Source: an uncultured Prevotellaceae bacterium (GTDB lineage: Bacteria; Bacteroidota; Bacteroidia; Bacteroidales; Bacteroidaceae). From it: a stretch of 38,470 nucleotides of DNA. Below are positions 13,177 through 22,832 of this stretch, piece by piece. The position numbers were made by a program, and so were the translations under genes. The stretch is from contig CAMHJQ010000028.1 of the NCBI GenBank assembly GCA_946185485.1, positions 1 through 38,470 on the forward strand, in the 5' to 3' direction. Under the pieces are notes generated by a model, which had not been told where the DNA came from, ran no database searches, and worked only from the letters and a program-made list of their open reading frames with translations. Positions within the stretch are counted from its first letter, which is position 1. The number at the start of each line of letters is the position of its first letter.

Positions 13177-14493
13177 CTACTCCTTCCTTGACTGACGGCC
13201 AATATCAAGCTTGAAAGCTGGCGAGATGGAATCGATGGCAAAATCGTAACAGAGATTATCTTCATCGATGACACGGAAATGTTGCTTACCTTGCACCGAG
13301 TCCTTGGGCGTCTCCCAGATGATACGCTCAAAACGCTCTGCATCTGTTACCGAGTCTGTACGCAGTATGCAGTTGTCAAAACGGTAGTCATAAACAACAG
13401 TGGTATCACTGGTCTCTCCCATCACCACATCGTCGGCATAGCCAGTCACCAGCGTGTTGGTGCATAGCAACAGCAGCGGCTGGGCGGTATTGGTAAAGCG
13501 CAGGGCTGCACCGCGATCGGCAGAGAACGGGTAGAACTGGGCTATCGTACAATGGTCGACAATAGCCTCGCAGCCCTCCAATGACAGGCAGCCACCCATC
13601 GTATTCGTAAACTGACAGTAGCTGAGAGTCACCACAGAATTGCGTGCCGACAGTCCCATACCACGATTATTATGGACGACTGTATTGGTCATCTGGAGTC
13701 GGGTGCTGTCACACACCATGGCATCCCAAGCGTTACGTATCTCACAATCTACAAACACATTTTGCTCTGACGACGGAGCGATGCTGATGCCACGCCACTG
13801 TCCGCTGATGCGGTCGTAAGGCAGATAGTCGAACATGCGGTCAAGGCGATCCCCTCGGAACAGGCAGCCAGTAGCCTGCAATTGTCCATGCACATCGATG
13901 CCGGAACCATCATGGAAATAGAGTTCCGTGTTCAGCAGAGTCAAGGTAGCACCTTTGTCCACCTGAATGCCTTCTCCATATAATATAATAGGTATTCGGG
14001 AGTCAATAACGGTATCGTGTGAGATTACCAGATTATTGATTTTTTGAGCATCCCAACTGTAGGTACGCAGGTTGACGCGCTGCTGCTGACCGTTTTGCAG
14101 CGTAAAGATGATATTGTCTTCCAGCAATTGAGGCTCTTGTGCATGGTTCTCGCGGGTCGTCACCTCAACAAAGACGAGAATGCTATCGCCCTTGCGCACC
14201 TCGAAGTCGTTTCCTACAGGATCCAGATAGGTACCGTCAACGTTGACTCGATAGCCCGACTGGGTACCACGTTCCAATCGCACGGTCTGTATACGGATGC
14301 CATCAGATGACTGGTTCCGTACCCAGAAGGTCTGCGTAGCTGAGGGCACCGTGCTGAAGAGCGTATCAAAGCTAACAGTATCTTCCGAGAAACTGAGTCT
14401 GTTGCCAACAGCCGTACTGAACGAATCATTGTCTGTACAGGCTACCAGCATCACCGACAATATAGTTATAAAAAAGAAAAGTCGCTTTATCAT
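13177..14493 (-). CDS. Right-handed beta-helix lipoprotein
   Basis: The 438-residue protein has a lipoprotein signal (MIKRLFFFITILSVMLVAC, lipid on C19), so it is an envelope protein. Residues about 35-150 form a beta-rich domain (FDTLFSTVPSATQTFWVRN...), and about 155-360 show the pattern of parallel beta-helix repeats (GATLTLLNTELYFHDGSGIDVHGQL, NTVVHNNRGMGLSARNSVVTLSYCQF). Such helices often bind or cleave polysaccharide, but no catalytic residues can be named, so I make no enzymatic claim. It stands alone between convergent and codirectional genes. Confidence 0.85.
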   Translation of the reverse strand: MIKRLFFFITILSVMLVACTDNDSFSTAVGNRLSFSEDTVSFDTLFSTVPSATQTFWVRNQSSDGIRIQTVRLERGTQSGYRVNVDGTYLDPVGNDFEVRKGDSILVFVEVTTRENHAQEPQLLEDNIIFTLQNGQQQRVNLRTYSWDAQKINNLVISHDTVIDSRIPIILYGEGIQVDKGATLTLLNTELYFHDGSGIDVHGQLQATGCLFRGDRLDRMFDYLPYDRISGQWRGISIAPSSEQNVFVDCEIRNAWDAMVCDSTRLQMTNTVVHNNRGMGLSARNSVVTLSYCQFTNTMGGCLSLEGCEAIVDHCTIAQFYPFSADRGAALRFTNTAQPLLLLCTNTLVTGYADDVVMGETSDTTVVYDYRFDNCILRTDSVTDAERFERIIWETPKDSVQGKQHFRVIDEDNLCYDFAIDSISPAFKLDIGRQSRKE

Positions 14494-14529
14494 ACAAAGA
14501 TAAAACGGCTTTTCCTTTGATTTATTGTG

Positions 14530-14550
14530 CAGGCCGGTTTTGCCGGCCTG
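14530..14550 (-). terminator. GC-rich hairpin after the rubrerythrin gene
   Basis: CAGGCCGG (14530-14537) pairs perfectly with CCGGCCTG (14543-14550) around a 5-base loop, just past the rubrerythrin stop. No T-run follows on the minus strand. Confidence 0.55.
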
Positions 14551-14555
14551 AAAAT

Positions 14556-15113
14556 TTACTTTCCGAAGTAGCGCTTCAGCAGTCCAGCGAAGCCGGCACC
14601 GTGGCGGGCCTCGTCCTTGGCCATCTCGTGAACAGTGTCGTGGATGGCATCGAAACCGGCAGCCTTGGCATTCTTGGCAATGCGGAACTTATCCTCGCAA
14701 GCACCAGCCTCAGCAGCAGCGCGCTTCTCCAGGTTGGTCTTGGTGTCCCATACGCACTCGCCCAGTAACTCGGCGAAACGGCTTGCATGGTCGGCCTCCT
14801 CGAAAGCATAGCGTTTGAAAGCTTCGGCAATCTCGGGATAGCCCTCGCGATCGGCTTGACGAGCCATAGCCAGATACATGCCTACCTCACCGCACTCACC
14901 GTTGAAGTGGTTGCGCAGATCCTGAATCATTTCCTCGCTGACGCCCTCGGGCTTGCCGTCGCCTATGCGGTGGACGGTAGCGTAAGTGGTCTCACCTTCA
15001 TCCTTCAGTTCTGAGAACTTCGATGCGGGAGCCTTACAAATGGGGCACTTCTCGGGAGCAGCATCGCCTTCATAGATATATCCACAAACGGCGCAAATAA
15101 ACTTTTTCTTCAT
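14556..15113 (-). CDS. Reverse rubrerythrin (NADH peroxidase component)
   Basis: The 185-residue protein has an N-terminal rubredoxin domain (C7, C10, C23, C26 in [10 protein letters not shown] and EKCPICKAP) followed by a four-helix diiron ferritin-like domain with [27 protein letters not shown] and DEARHGAGF. This rubredoxin-first order marks the 'reverse' type. Rubrerythrins reduce hydrogen peroxide in anaerobes. The ATG at 15113 is used because the TATCTTTG promoter lies just before it, while the longer frame to 15212 starts upstream of that promoter. Monocistronic, with its own hairpin. Confidence 0.93.
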   Translation of the reverse strand: MKKKFICAVCGYIYEGDAAPEKCPICKAPASKFSELKDEGETTYATVHRIGDGKPEGVSEEMIQDLRNHFNGECGEVGMYLAMARQADREGYPEIAEAFKRYAFEEADHASRFAELLGECVWDTKTNLEKRAAAEAGACEDKFRIAKNAKAAGFDAIHDTVHEMAKDEARHGAGFAGLLKRYFGK

Positions 15114-15154
15114 AATTGTGTAATGTATTTGTTTTGTTAGTAATGTTGTTTTTG

Positions 15155-15186
15155 CAAAGATACAGATAAAAAACAAATCCCCCAAA
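15155..15186 (-). promoter_or_regulatory. Promoter of the rubrerythrin gene
   Basis: Minus-strand TTTG (15183-15186), 20 bases, TATCTTTG (15155-15162): full consensus. The predicted start leaves a leader of about 38 bases. Confidence 0.85.
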
Positions 15187-15224
15187 TTTTTTGCGGGATT
15201 TATTTTCGACAAGATGCTTATTTA

Positions 15225-16067
15225 TTATTTTTCCATTTTGCAGGGATTGTCGTATGTGCGGTATTTTTTCAACAACGGTATTTCCTCACACAGCGCATCT
15301 GCTAATCGGCTGGCCACCTCATGGGCACCATAAATATTGTAATGTGTATTGTCCTGACGGCCTCCCGGCACGCCAGGATGTTCGTTGGGCTTGTACCACA
15401 TGTGCAGCTTCTTCGAGCCTTCCACGCCCAGCGACTGCTCCAGGTCATGAGTAATCTGGTTGGCATCAACAAAATAGCATTTCATACGCTGCGCTACGTC
15501 TCGTGGAGCCACCCGATAGAGTCCATGGGTATCCACCAACGTGTCGCCCTCCACCATCTTTACACCATCCTTGAAAGTAGTGTTACGAAGCGCCTCGTCG
15601 TCGGCATTGGCGGGAGCTGCAACCATGAAGTTGCGACGCACCACGCAGTTCATCAGCACAGGGATGCCACCGTGCTCACGGGTTTCACGCACAAATTTCG
15701 CCAGATTGTAGTCGAACGTCGACCCTGGATCGGTATGGCGGTCAGCCTTGGGTTTCTCGTCGTTATGTCCGAACTGGATGATGACGTAGTCGCCAGGCTT
15801 CATCAGCTCCAGCACCTTATCCCATCGTCCCTCGTGAATAAAACTCTTCGATGAGCGTCCGTTCACAGCATGATTGTCCACGCGGATGTACTGATCATCA
15901 AAGTAACATTGCAGCGCCATACCCCAACCTCGTTCGGGCGAGCCTTTGGAAAGGTCTTTCTTGGCAGCTGTTGAGTCACCAATAATAAAGATTGTCGTCA
16001 CCTTGTCCTTAGTCATAGAGGTGAGCACCAGCAGCGAAAACGCTGCCATTAATAATTTTTTCATCAT
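15225..16067 (-). CDS. SGNH/GDSL esterase, rhamnogalacturonan-acetylesterase-like (CE12 type)
   Basis: This 280-residue secreted protein starts with a signal peptide (MMKKLLMAAFSLLVLTS). The SGNH blocks are all present: S32 in IIGDSTAA, G70 in HAVNGRSSKS, N102 in IQFGHND, and D239/H242 in DNTHYNIYGA. Pattern and length match carbohydrate acetylesterases that deacetylate pectic rhamnogalacturonan or xylan. No polysaccharide-utilisation genes (SusC/D) are adjacent, so it is a stand-alone enzyme. The next upstream gene on the same strand, lrp, ends 55 bases away; cotranscription is possible but would be unusual. Confidence 0.88.
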   Translation of the reverse strand: MMKKLLMAAFSLLVLTSMTKDKVTTIFIIGDSTAAKKDLSKGSPERGWGMALQCYFDDQYIRVDNHAVNGRSSKSFIHEGRWDKVLELMKPGDYVIIQFGHNDEKPKADRHTDPGSTFDYNLAKFVRETREHGGIPVLMNCVVRRNFMVAAPANADDEALRNTTFKDGVKMVEGDTLVDTHGLYRVAPRDVAQRMKCYFVDANQITHDLEQSLGVEGSKKLHMWYKPNEHPGVPGGRQDNTHYNIYGAHEVASRLADALCEEIPLLKKYRTYDNPCKMEK

Positions 16068-16122
16068 ATTTATTATTGTAGTTTTGATTAGAATTTCAGT
16101 AGTTGACGAGATAGCGAAAATA

Positions 16123-16587
16123 CTACAGGTGTATGCCGTAGTTCTGCTTGATTTCGCTCAAGACAAAGGTGCTTTCAATGGAACCGACGCTCTCGATGTC
16201 GCCGAGCTTGGTGAGCACGAAGTCCTGATATTGCTTCATGTCGCGGGCACGAACCTTCAGCAGATAGTCGTAGGCACCGGAGGTGTTGTAACACTCGGTG
16301 ACCTCGGGAATGCGCATGATGCGACGTGTAAAAGCCTCAGCTATCTCGCGGTTAATCTGCTTGAGCTTAACCTTGCAAAACACCTGCAGTCCTTGGCCTA
16401 ACTTGTCGGCGTCAAGGACGGCGACATACTTCTTAATAAAACCCTGTCGTTCGAGTCGCTTCTGTCGCTCGAAGACGGGCGTAGGTGTCAGGTGGACAGC
16501 TTCAGCCAGTTCCTTAGTGGTCAACTTGGCATTCTTCTGCAGTGTCTTCAGTATCTGTAAATCGGTAGTGTCGAGTTCGTTGCTCAT
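16123..16587 (-). CDS. Lrp/AsnC-family transcriptional regulator
   Basis: The 154-residue protein has an N-terminal winged HTH (LDTTDLQILKTLQKNAKLTTKELAEAVHLTPTPVFERQ read in pieces, about residues 5-45) and a C-terminal RAM ligand-binding domain (about 65-145; YNTSGAYDYLLKVRARDMKQYQDFV). Lrp-type proteins sense amino acids and control their metabolism. It is divergent from metH with both promoters in 169 bases, so methionine-pathway control is a reasonable inference. Confidence 0.93.
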   Translation of the reverse strand: MSNELDTTDLQILKTLQKNAKLTTKELAEAVHLTPTPVFERQKRLERQGFIKKYVAVLDADKLGQGLQVFCKVKLKQINREIAEAFTRRIMRIPEVTECYNTSGAYDYLLKVRARDMKQYQDFVLTKLGDIESVGSIESTFVLSEIKQNYGIHL

Positions 16588-16666
16588 CGTCGTTGTATAT
16601 GAAGAGAATTATTCTGTTCTTTTGGTTTTTCTGCATATATGATGGAAAGATATTCTTTCTCGACTG

Positions 16667-16697
16667 CAAATATAGGGTTATTTTCTGAATTGTGCAA
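16667..16697 (-). promoter_or_regulatory. Promoter of the lrp-like gene
   Basis: Minus-strand TATATTTG (16667-16674) with TTG (16695-16697) 20 bases upstream. It is back to back with the metH promoter. Confidence 0.7.
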
Positions 16698-16702
16698 GGA
16701 TA

Positions 16703-16734
16703 TTTGGAGGATAATGCCGTTTTTCGTATCTTTG
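16703..16734 (+). promoter_or_regulatory. Promoter of metH-metF
   Basis: TTTG (16703-16706), 20 bases, TATCTTTG (16727-16734). The metH ATG is about 18 bases from the predicted start, leaving no room for a cobalamin riboswitch. Confidence 0.85.
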
Positions 16735-16756
16735 TAGCCAAAAAACTAAAGAAAGA

Positions 16757-19700
16757 ATGGATATTGAAGCGTGTTTGCGTCAGCGCATACTGATACTGGA
16801 CGGCGCTATGGGTACAAAGATACAGTCGGCTGGAATCACCGCCGACAGCTACCACAAGGGGCGTTTTGCCGGATGGCCGGTAGCGCTGACGGGCAATAAC
16901 GACATACTGAATCTGACGGATCCCGAGGTGATAGCCGACATTCATCGCCAATACATCAAGGCGGGAGCAGACATCATCACCACCAACACCTTCTCGGCCA
17001 ACCGAATCAGTCAGCACGAATACGGCTGCGACGAGGTGGCACGAGAGATGGCCCTGGCAGGTGCCCGCATCGCCCGCCAGGTGGCAGATACCTTCAGACC
17101 TCAGACATCAGACATTAGATCACGCATCTTCGTCGCCGGTTCCATGGGGCCGACGTCGAAATCGCTCTCGTTAGCCTCGGACATGAACGAGCCAGCACAG
17201 CGCAGCATCACCTTCGACGAGATGGCAGCCGCCTACCATGAGCAGGCTGCAGCATTGCTGGAAGGAGGTGCCGACATGCTACTGCTGGAGACGTGCTTTG
17301 ATGCACTAAACGCCAAGGCTGCGCTTTATGCCGTCCAGCAGCTCGGCGACGAGACGGGCAAGGAGATACCCGTCATGGTGTCGGCGACCATCAACGACCG
17401 TAGCGGCCGCACGCTGACGGGACAGACGTTAGAGGCTTTCTACATCAGTATTTCCCACTACCCCAACCTGCTGAGCTTCGGATTGAACTGCTCGTTTGGC
17501 GTGACCGACCTGCGGCCGTTCGTCGAACAGTTGGCCAGCCGCATCCCCGTCTACCTGTCGCTGTACCCCAATGCAGGACTACCCAACGAGATGGGCGAGT
17601 ACGACGAGCTGCCGGCCTATACAGCCAGCCACCTGAAAGAGATGGGTGAGGCTGGACTGCTAAACATAGCCGGTGGCTGCTGCGGCACCAACGAAGAGCA
17701 CATCCGTGCCATCAGCGAGGCACTAAAGGCCGTGAAGCCGAGGAATATCGCACCTCTTACCTCACACCACTCACTGCTAACCTCCCAGCTGTGGCTCTCA
17801 GGACTGGAGCCGCTGCTGGTGGACAAGCAGACGCGCAACTTCACCAACGTCGGCGAGCGCACCAACGTGGCTGGCTCGCGGAAGTTTGCCCGACTGATAG
17901 CCGAAAAGAGATACGACGAGGCCATGACCGTGGCCCGTCACCAGATAGATGGCGGAGCCTCCATCATCGACATCAACATGGATGACGCCATGCTGGACAG
18001 CCGACAGGAGATGCAGACTTTCTGCCGCTATATTGCCAACGACCCCACCGTAGCCCGCTCGGTGCTGATGATAGACTCCAGCGACTGGGACACCATCCTG
18101 GCCGGACTGAAAAATGCCCAGGGTAAGTGCATCGTTAACTCCATCAGCCTGAAAGGCGGCGAGAACAGCTTTATAGCGAAGGCTCGCGAACTGCGCCGAT
18201 TTGGTGCCGCTGTAGTGGTGATGGCCTTCGACGAAGAGGGTCAGGCAACTACCTACGAGCGCAAGATAGCCATTGCCGAGCATGCCTACCGCCTGCTGAC
18301 GGACATCGGATTCCCGCCGCAGGACATCATCTTCGACGTCAACATCCTCAGCGTAGGGACAGGACTGAAAGAGCATCAAGCTTATGCTGTAGACTTCATC
18401 CGTGCCGTGGCATGGATCAAGCAGCATTTGCCGCATGCCAAGACCAGCGGCGGCGTTAGCAACCTGTCGTTCAGTTTCCGGGGAAATAATAAGGTACGCG
18501 AGGCCATGCATTCCGTATTCCTCTACCACGCCATCCGCGAAGGACTGGACATGGCCATCGTCAACCCCTCCATGCTGCAGGTGTACGACGACATAGAGCC
18601 TGCCCTGCTGAAGGCCGTGGAGGACGTCGTGCTGAACAGCGACGACGGTGCCACGGAGCGCCTAATAGACATCGCCGCTGTTGTCCTCGCTGATTCTGCC
18701 AACGAGTCCCCCTCCTCTCCTCAGGACACCTGGCGCTCGAAGGCCGTCGAGGAACGTCTGGCATACGCCTTGAGCAAGGGCATCAGCGAACACCTGGCCG
18801 ACGACATCCCCGAAGCGCTACAAAAATATGGCCGTCCTATCCACGTGATAGAACAGCCACTGATGCAGGCAATGGAACATATAGGGCAGTTGTTTGGCGA
18901 GGGCAAGATGTTCCTGCCGCAGGTTGTCAAATCGGCCAAGGTGATGAAGGATGCCGTAGCCCTGCTGCAGCCCTACATCGACGCAGAAGACGGAGCGGCT
19001 GGTGGCGAACGTCCCTGCGCCGTGTTGGCCACAGCCAACGGTGACGTACACGACATCGGCAAGAACATTGTCGGAATCGTGCTGGCATGCAACGGCTTCG
19101 ATGTCGTTGACCTGGGCGTCATGGTGCCCAACGAGACCATCCTCGAGGAAACCAAGAAGCGGAAGCCTTGTCTGGTGGGCATCAGTGGACTCATCACCCC
19201 TTCGCTGAAGGAAATGGAACAGTTGTGCCAGATCTTCCAGCGCGAGAAACTGCAGGTACCCATCGTGGTGGGCGGCGCTACGACATCGGCCGTGCACACG
19301 GCTGTCAGGCTGGCTCCGCTCTACGACGGCTGCGTGGTGTATGGCGGCGACGCTTCGCAGACCTCGCTGCTAGCAAAGCACCTGCAGCTGGATGCCGACG
19401 CGACAATAGCACACATCAAGGCCGAACAGCAGACGCTGCGCGAAGCCTACGCCGAGCACCACGCACCGCTGACACCCTATGCCGAGGCCAACGCCAAGGC
19501 TCCCCATGTCGAGCATCATCCCTCCGACCTCTCACCGCTCACCTCATACCTCACACCTCGTACCGCTGACCTTCAGTCCCTCATCGACTGGCGTATGTTT
19601 CTGCTATTTTGGGGGTTCAAGGGCGAGACGCTGCAACAGCTGCTGGTGAACCCCGAGGCTGAGCGCACACTGCAGGAGGGCAAGGACTATTTGGCACAGG

Positions 19701-20314
19701 CCATCGCGCAGGACAGCATCAAGCTGGAGGTGCTGCTGCGCACCGTGGCCGCCCGGCGGAAGGGCTACAACGACATCGTGCTCGACGACGGCACCGTGCT
19801 GCCCATGCTGCGCAGTCAGCGGACCTCAGGCCACTACCGCTGTCTGGCCGACTACTTCGACCCCGACCAGCCCAGTCCGCTGGCACTCTTCACCATTGCG
19901 TGCCAGCCAAAGGTGCAACCCGCCGATGAGGCCGAGCGACTGATGAACCACGCTATCTGCGCCCGGCTGACCGAGGCTTGCGCCGAATGGCTCCAACAGA
20001 CACACCTCTCACCGCTCACCACTCTCTACTCACCGCTTAGAGTGGCCTTCGGCTATGCCACCTGCCCCGACCACTCGCTGAAGCGCATCGTCTTCGACCT
20101 TTTAGAGGCTGAACAGAAGATGGATGTCACGCTGAACGACCACTACTCCATACAGCCATCAACAGCCATCTGCGGACTCTTCATCTTCCATCCCGACGCC
20201 CGCTACTTCCCCATAGGTCGCATCGACGAGGCGCAGCTGGAAGACTACTGCTGTCGCCGCGGCATCACCATCGACGAGGGCCGCCAGCTGCTGTCCAAAT
20301 ACATTGCGAAGTAG
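16757..20314 (+). CDS. metH: Cobalamin-dependent methionine synthase
   Basis: MetH moves the methyl group of 5-methyltetrahydrofolate to homocysteine through methylcobalamin. All four modules are present in 1185 residues: homocysteine domain with zinc ligands C245 and C308/C309 (GGCCGT); pterin domain from about 360 ([26 protein letters not shown]); cap and B12 domain with H765 in DVHDIGKN and VGGATTS; and activation domain (about 925-1185, ending [12 protein letters not shown]). The linkers carry unusual low-complexity insertions encoding LSPLTS/LTSHHS-type peptides (see repeats). Cotranscribed with metF, 42 bases downstream; Lrp-like gene is divergent. Confidence 0.96.
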   Translation: MDIEACLRQRILILDGAMGTKIQSAGITADSYHKGRFAGWPVALTGNNDILNLTDPEVIADIHRQYIKAGADIITTNTFSANRISQHEYGCDEVAREMALAGARIARQVADTFRPQTSDIRSRIFVAGSMGPTSKSLSLASDMNEPAQRSITFDEMAAAYHEQAAALLEGGADMLLLETCFDALNAKAALYAVQQLGDETGKEIPVMVSATINDRSGRTLTGQTLEAFYISISHYPNLLSFGLNCSFGVTDLRPFVEQLASRIPVYLSLYPNAGLPNEMGEYDELPAYTASHLKEMGEAGLLNIAGGCCGTNEEHIRAISEALKAVKPRNIAPLTSHHSLLTSQLWLSGLEPLLVDKQTRNFTNVGERTNVAGSRKFARLIAEKRYDEAMTVARHQIDGGASIIDINMDDAMLDSRQEMQTFCRYIANDPTVARSVLMIDSSDWDTILAGLKNAQGKCIVNSISLKGGENSFIAKARELRRFGAAVVVMAFDEEGQATTYERKIAIAEHAYRLLTDIGFPPQDIIFDVNILSVGTGLKEHQAYAVDFIRAVAWIKQHLPHAKTSGGVSNLSFSFRGNNKVREAMHSVFLYHAIREGLDMAIVNPSMLQVYDDIEPALLKAVEDVVLNSDDGATERLIDIAAVVLADSANESPSSPQDTWRSKAVEERLAYALSKGISEHLADDIPEALQKYGRPIHVIEQPLMQAMEHIGQLFGEGKMFLPQVVKSAKVMKDAVALLQPYIDAEDGAAGGERPCAVLATANGDVHDIGKNIVGIVLACNGFDVVDLGVMVPNETILEETKKRKPCLVGISGLITPSLKEMEQLCQIFQREKLQVPIVVGGATTSAVHTAVRLAPLYDGCVVYGGDASQTSLLAKHLQLDADATIAHIKAEQQTLREAYAEHHAPLTPYAEANAKAPHVEHHPSDLSPLTSYLTPRTADLQSLIDWRMFLLFWGFKGETLQQLLVNPEAERTLQEGKDYLAQAIAQDSIKLEVLLRTVAARRKGYNDIVLDDGTVLPMLRSQRTSGHYRCLADYFDPDQPSPLALFTIACQPKVQPADEAERLMNHAICARLTEACAEWLQQTHLSPLTTLYSPLRVAFGYATCPDHSLKRIVFDLLEAEQKMDVTLNDHYSIQPSTAICGLFIFHPDARYFPIGRIDEAQLEDYCCRRGITIDEGRQLLSKYIAK
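17751..17786 (+). repeat. Low-complexity CTCACC-type repeat in metH, linker 1
   Basis: Short units ACCTCTT/ACCTCACACC/ACTCACTGCT lie in frame between the homocysteine and pterin domains, encoding about [12 protein letters not shown]. Part of a set of similar tracts in this gene. Confidence 0.65.
19521..20037 (+). repeat. Matching low-complexity repeats in metH, linkers 3 and 4
   Basis: Tracts at 19521-19560 and 20001-20037 share the identical 17-mer ACCTCTCACCGCTCACC and continue with related CTCACACCTC / CTCTACTCACC units. The first lies between the B12 and activation domains ([14 protein letters not shown]), the second inside the activation domain ([13 protein letters not shown]). Only the two end tracts, not the span between, are repetitive. 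Confidence 0.75.
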
Positions 20315-20356
20315 CACCCGCCATAATAACATAACGATAATAGAAACGAAAACGAT

Positions 20357-21313
20357 ATGAAAGTCATTGAAATCCTGAATAACAGCCAGCGGCCCTTTGC
20401 CAGCTTCGAGCTGGTGCCACCGCTGAAGGGCAGCGACGTCAGCCGGCTGTACGACAGCATAGAACCGCTGATGCAGTTTGAACCGCCCTTCATCAACATC
20501 ACCTGCCACCGCGACGAGGTGGAATACGTGCCCAACGGCGACGGCACCTATAAGAAGATGACCCTCGCCAAGCGGCCCGGCACTGTGGCCATCGTGGCCG
20601 CCATCATGCGCCGCTACCCGCAATTAGAGATTGTGCCGCATGTCATTTGCGGCGGTGCCTCGGCATCGAGGGTCGAGAGTGAACTGTTAGACCTGCACTT
20701 CTTAGGCATCCGCAACGTGGTGGCCCTGCGCGGCGACGCCATCCCTGGCCAGCGTTTCTTCATTCCTGAAACCGACGGTTTCAGCCATAGCTCAGAGCTC
20801 GTGGCGATGATTAACCACCTGAACCACGGACAATACTTAGACCCGACGGTCAAGAAAGGACTGCCGACAGACTTCTGCGTGGGTGTGGCCGCCTACCCCG
20901 AAAAGCATTTCGAGGCCGCCAACTTGGACGTGGACATCCAGCACCTGAAGCGCAAGGTGGAGGCTGGGGCCGACTACATCGTCACTCAGATGTTCTTCGA
21001 CAACCAGCAGTACTTCCGCTTTGTCGAAAGGCTGCGCCAGGCCGGCATCACCGTACCCGTCATCCCCGGTCTGAAGCCTATCTCCAGCCAACGGCAGATC
21101 GACCTGCTGCCGCGCTCATTCCATATCGACATCCCGCAGGAACTGGTCAGCGAACTCAGCAAGGCCAAGTCGGCCGATGCTGCTTACCAAGTAGGCATCG
21201 AGTGGGCTATTAGCCAGAGCCGCGATCTGCTGGCACACGGTGCTCCAGCTATACATTATTATACAATGGCCAAGCCCGACAACGTCTGCCAAATCGTCAA
21301 AACGGTGTTTTAG
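20357..21313 (+). CDS. metF: 5,10-Methylenetetrahydrofolate reductase
   Basis: MetF supplies 5-methyltetrahydrofolate for MetH. The 318-residue protein is an FAD-binding TIM barrel. It begins with FASFELVPP (catalytic Glu), and has FINITCHRDE, GIRNVVALRGDAIPG (the family's NxLALRGDxP block), VGVAAYPEKHFEA and ADYIVTQMFFDNQQYFRFV with the conserved Gln. Follows metH with 42 bases between, and no promoter or terminator, so the two are an operon providing substrate and user of the methyl group. Confidence 0.95.
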   Translation: MKVIEILNNSQRPFASFELVPPLKGSDVSRLYDSIEPLMQFEPPFINITCHRDEVEYVPNGDGTYKKMTLAKRPGTVAIVAAIMRRYPQLEIVPHVICGGASASRVESELLDLHFLGIRNVVALRGDAIPGQRFFIPETDGFSHSSELVAMINHLNHGQYLDPTVKKGLPTDFCVGVAAYPEKHFEAANLDVDIQHLKRKVEAGADYIVTQMFFDNQQYFRFVERLRQAGITVPVIPGLKPISSQRQIDLLPRSFHIDIPQELVSELSKAKSADAAYQVGIEWAISQSRDLLAHGAPAIHYYTMAKPDNVCQIVKTVF

Positions 21314-21343
21314 GACGCGTTCTAGACCACTTTTTAGAATATC

Positions 21344-21447
21344 ATTCCAAAAAAGTGCATCTTTGAGGTTCGAATTGGAATTTCATTCCTTCAGTATAAA
21401 AATATTAGGTATATCTTCTGGATTTCGAAAAAAATTTGGAAGATATA
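21344..21447. promoter_or_regulatory. Operator-like inverted repeats upstream of metY
   Basis: ATTCCAA (21344-21350) and TTGGAAT (21375-21381) are one inverted pair. TATATCTTC (21410-21418) and GAAGATATA (21439-21447) are another, the second arm lying between the -33 and -7 elements of the metY promoter, where a bound repressor would block RNA polymerase. The function is inferred. Confidence 0.45.
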
Positions 21448-21466
21448 TCTTTTTACCGTACCTTTG
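21435..21466 (+). promoter_or_regulatory. Promoter of metY
   Basis: TTTG (21435-21438), 20 bases, TACCTTTG (21459-21466): full consensus, leaving a leader of about 58 bases. Confidence 0.85.
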
Positions 21467-21528
21467 CACCCAGAAAAAGTATATTTAAAATTAAATGTTA
21501 AACATTAAACAAAAGAAAGGATAAGATT

Positions 21529-22815
21529 ATGAGTAAGAAGAATTATCGTTTTGAGACTTTGCAACTCCATGTAGGCCAAGAACAGGCTGACCCCGCAACC
21601 GACGCCCGCGCCGTGCCCATCTACCAGACCACGTCGTATGTATTCCGTAACTCACAGCATGCTGCCGACCGTTTCGGCTTGCGCGATGCCGGTAACATCT
21701 ATGGTCGTCTGACCAACTCGACGCAGGGCGTCTTCGAAGATCGCGTCGCTGCCCTCGAAGGAGGTGTAGCCGGTCTGGCCGTAGCCTCGGGTGCCGCTGC
21801 CATTACTTACGCCCTTCAGAACATCGTGCAGGCTGGTGACCACATCGTCGCTGCCGACAACCTCTACGGTGGTTCCTACAACCTCATCACCCACACGCTC
21901 TCGACACAGGGTATCAGCAACACCATTCTCAACGTCAACGACCTCGAGGCCCTTGAAGCAGCCATCCAACCCAACACAAAAGTAGTATATGCCGAGACTT
22001 TCGGTAACCCCAACTCCGACGTGCTCGATCTGGAAGGCGTAGCCGCTGTCGCCCATAAGCATGGCATTCCGTTCATCGTCGACAACACCTTCGGCACGCC
22101 TTATCTCATCCGGCCGCTGGATCACGGCGCCGATATCGTGGTTCATTCGGCAACCAAGTTCCTTGGCGGTCATGGCACGAGTCTCGGTGGTGTCATCGTC
22201 GATGGCGGCAAGTTCGACTGGAAGCAGAACGACAAGTTCCCCACACTGTCCAAGCCCGACCCCTCGTATCATGGCATCGTGTTTGCCGACGCTGTTGGTG
22301 CTGCTGCCTACGTCACCCGCATTCGTGCCGTCATCCTGCGTGATACCGGCGCTGCCATCTCACCCTTCAATGCCTTTATCCTGTTGCAGGGTGTCGAGAC
22401 CCTGAGTCTGCGTGTGGAGCGTCATGTGGAGAACGCCCTAAAGGTGGTCGACTTCTTGAAGAACCATCCGAAGGTGGCTGCTGTTCACCATCCGGCTCTG
22501 GAGAGCCATCACGACCACCAGCTCTACAAGAAGTACTTCCCCAACGGCGGTGGCAGCATCTTCACCTTCGAAGTGAAGGGCGGTCAGGAAGAGGCTTGGA
22601 AGTTCATCGACGCCCTGCAGATATTCTCACTGTTGGCTAACGTTGCTGATGTGAAGAGCTTGGTGATTCACCCCTACACCACCACCCACTCGCAGCTGTC
22701 ACCCGAGGAACTGGCTGAGCAGCACATCACACCGTCGACCATCCGTCTGAGCATCGGCACCGAGCATATCGACGACATCATCGACGACCTCACCCAGGCT
22801 CTCGACCAGATTTGA
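21529..22815 (+). CDS. metY: O-acetylhomoserine sulfhydrylase (O-acetylhomoserine aminocarboxypropyltransferase)
   Basis: This PLP enzyme joins sulfide to O-acetylhomoserine to give homocysteine, which MetH then methylates. The 428 residues are typical of MetY and longer than cystathionine gamma-synthase. Motifs: ETLQLHVGQEQADP at the start, Cys/Met-enzyme block VDNTFGTPYLIRPLDHGADIV, and Schiff-base K210 in HSATKFLGGHGTSLGG. The end (LSIGTEHIDDIIDDLTQAL) is the family signature. Transcribed alone from its own promoter, whose leader resembles that of cysK. Confidence 0.95.
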   Translation: MSKKNYRFETLQLHVGQEQADPATDARAVPIYQTTSYVFRNSQHAADRFGLRDAGNIYGRLTNSTQGVFEDRVAALEGGVAGLAVASGAAAITYALQNIVQAGDHIVAADNLYGGSYNLITHTLSTQGISNTILNVNDLEALEAAIQPNTKVVYAETFGNPNSDVLDLEGVAAVAHKHGIPFIVDNTFGTPYLIRPLDHGADIVVHSATKFLGGHGTSLGGVIVDGGKFDWKQNDKFPTLSKPDPSYHGIVFADAVGAAAYVTRIRAVILRDTGAAISPFNAFILLQGVETLSLRVERHVENALKVVDFLKNHPKVAAVHHPALESHHDHQLYKKYFPNGGGSIFTFEVKGGQEEAWKFIDALQIFSLLANVADVKSLVIHPYTTTHSQLSPEELAEQHITPSTIRLSIGTEHIDDIIDDLTQALDQI

Positions 22816-22832
22816 ATCGGAGATTAATATAA

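Noticed and set aside
14495..14502. TATCTTTG on the minus strand just before the beta-helix lipoprotein start
   Set aside because: It would place the transcription start inside the ATG and lacks a -33 element; the signal peptide requires that ATG, so the match is probably chance.
16588..16756. Cobalamin or SAM riboswitch ahead of metH
   Set aside because: The promoter is only about 25 bases from the ATG, too little room for either element.
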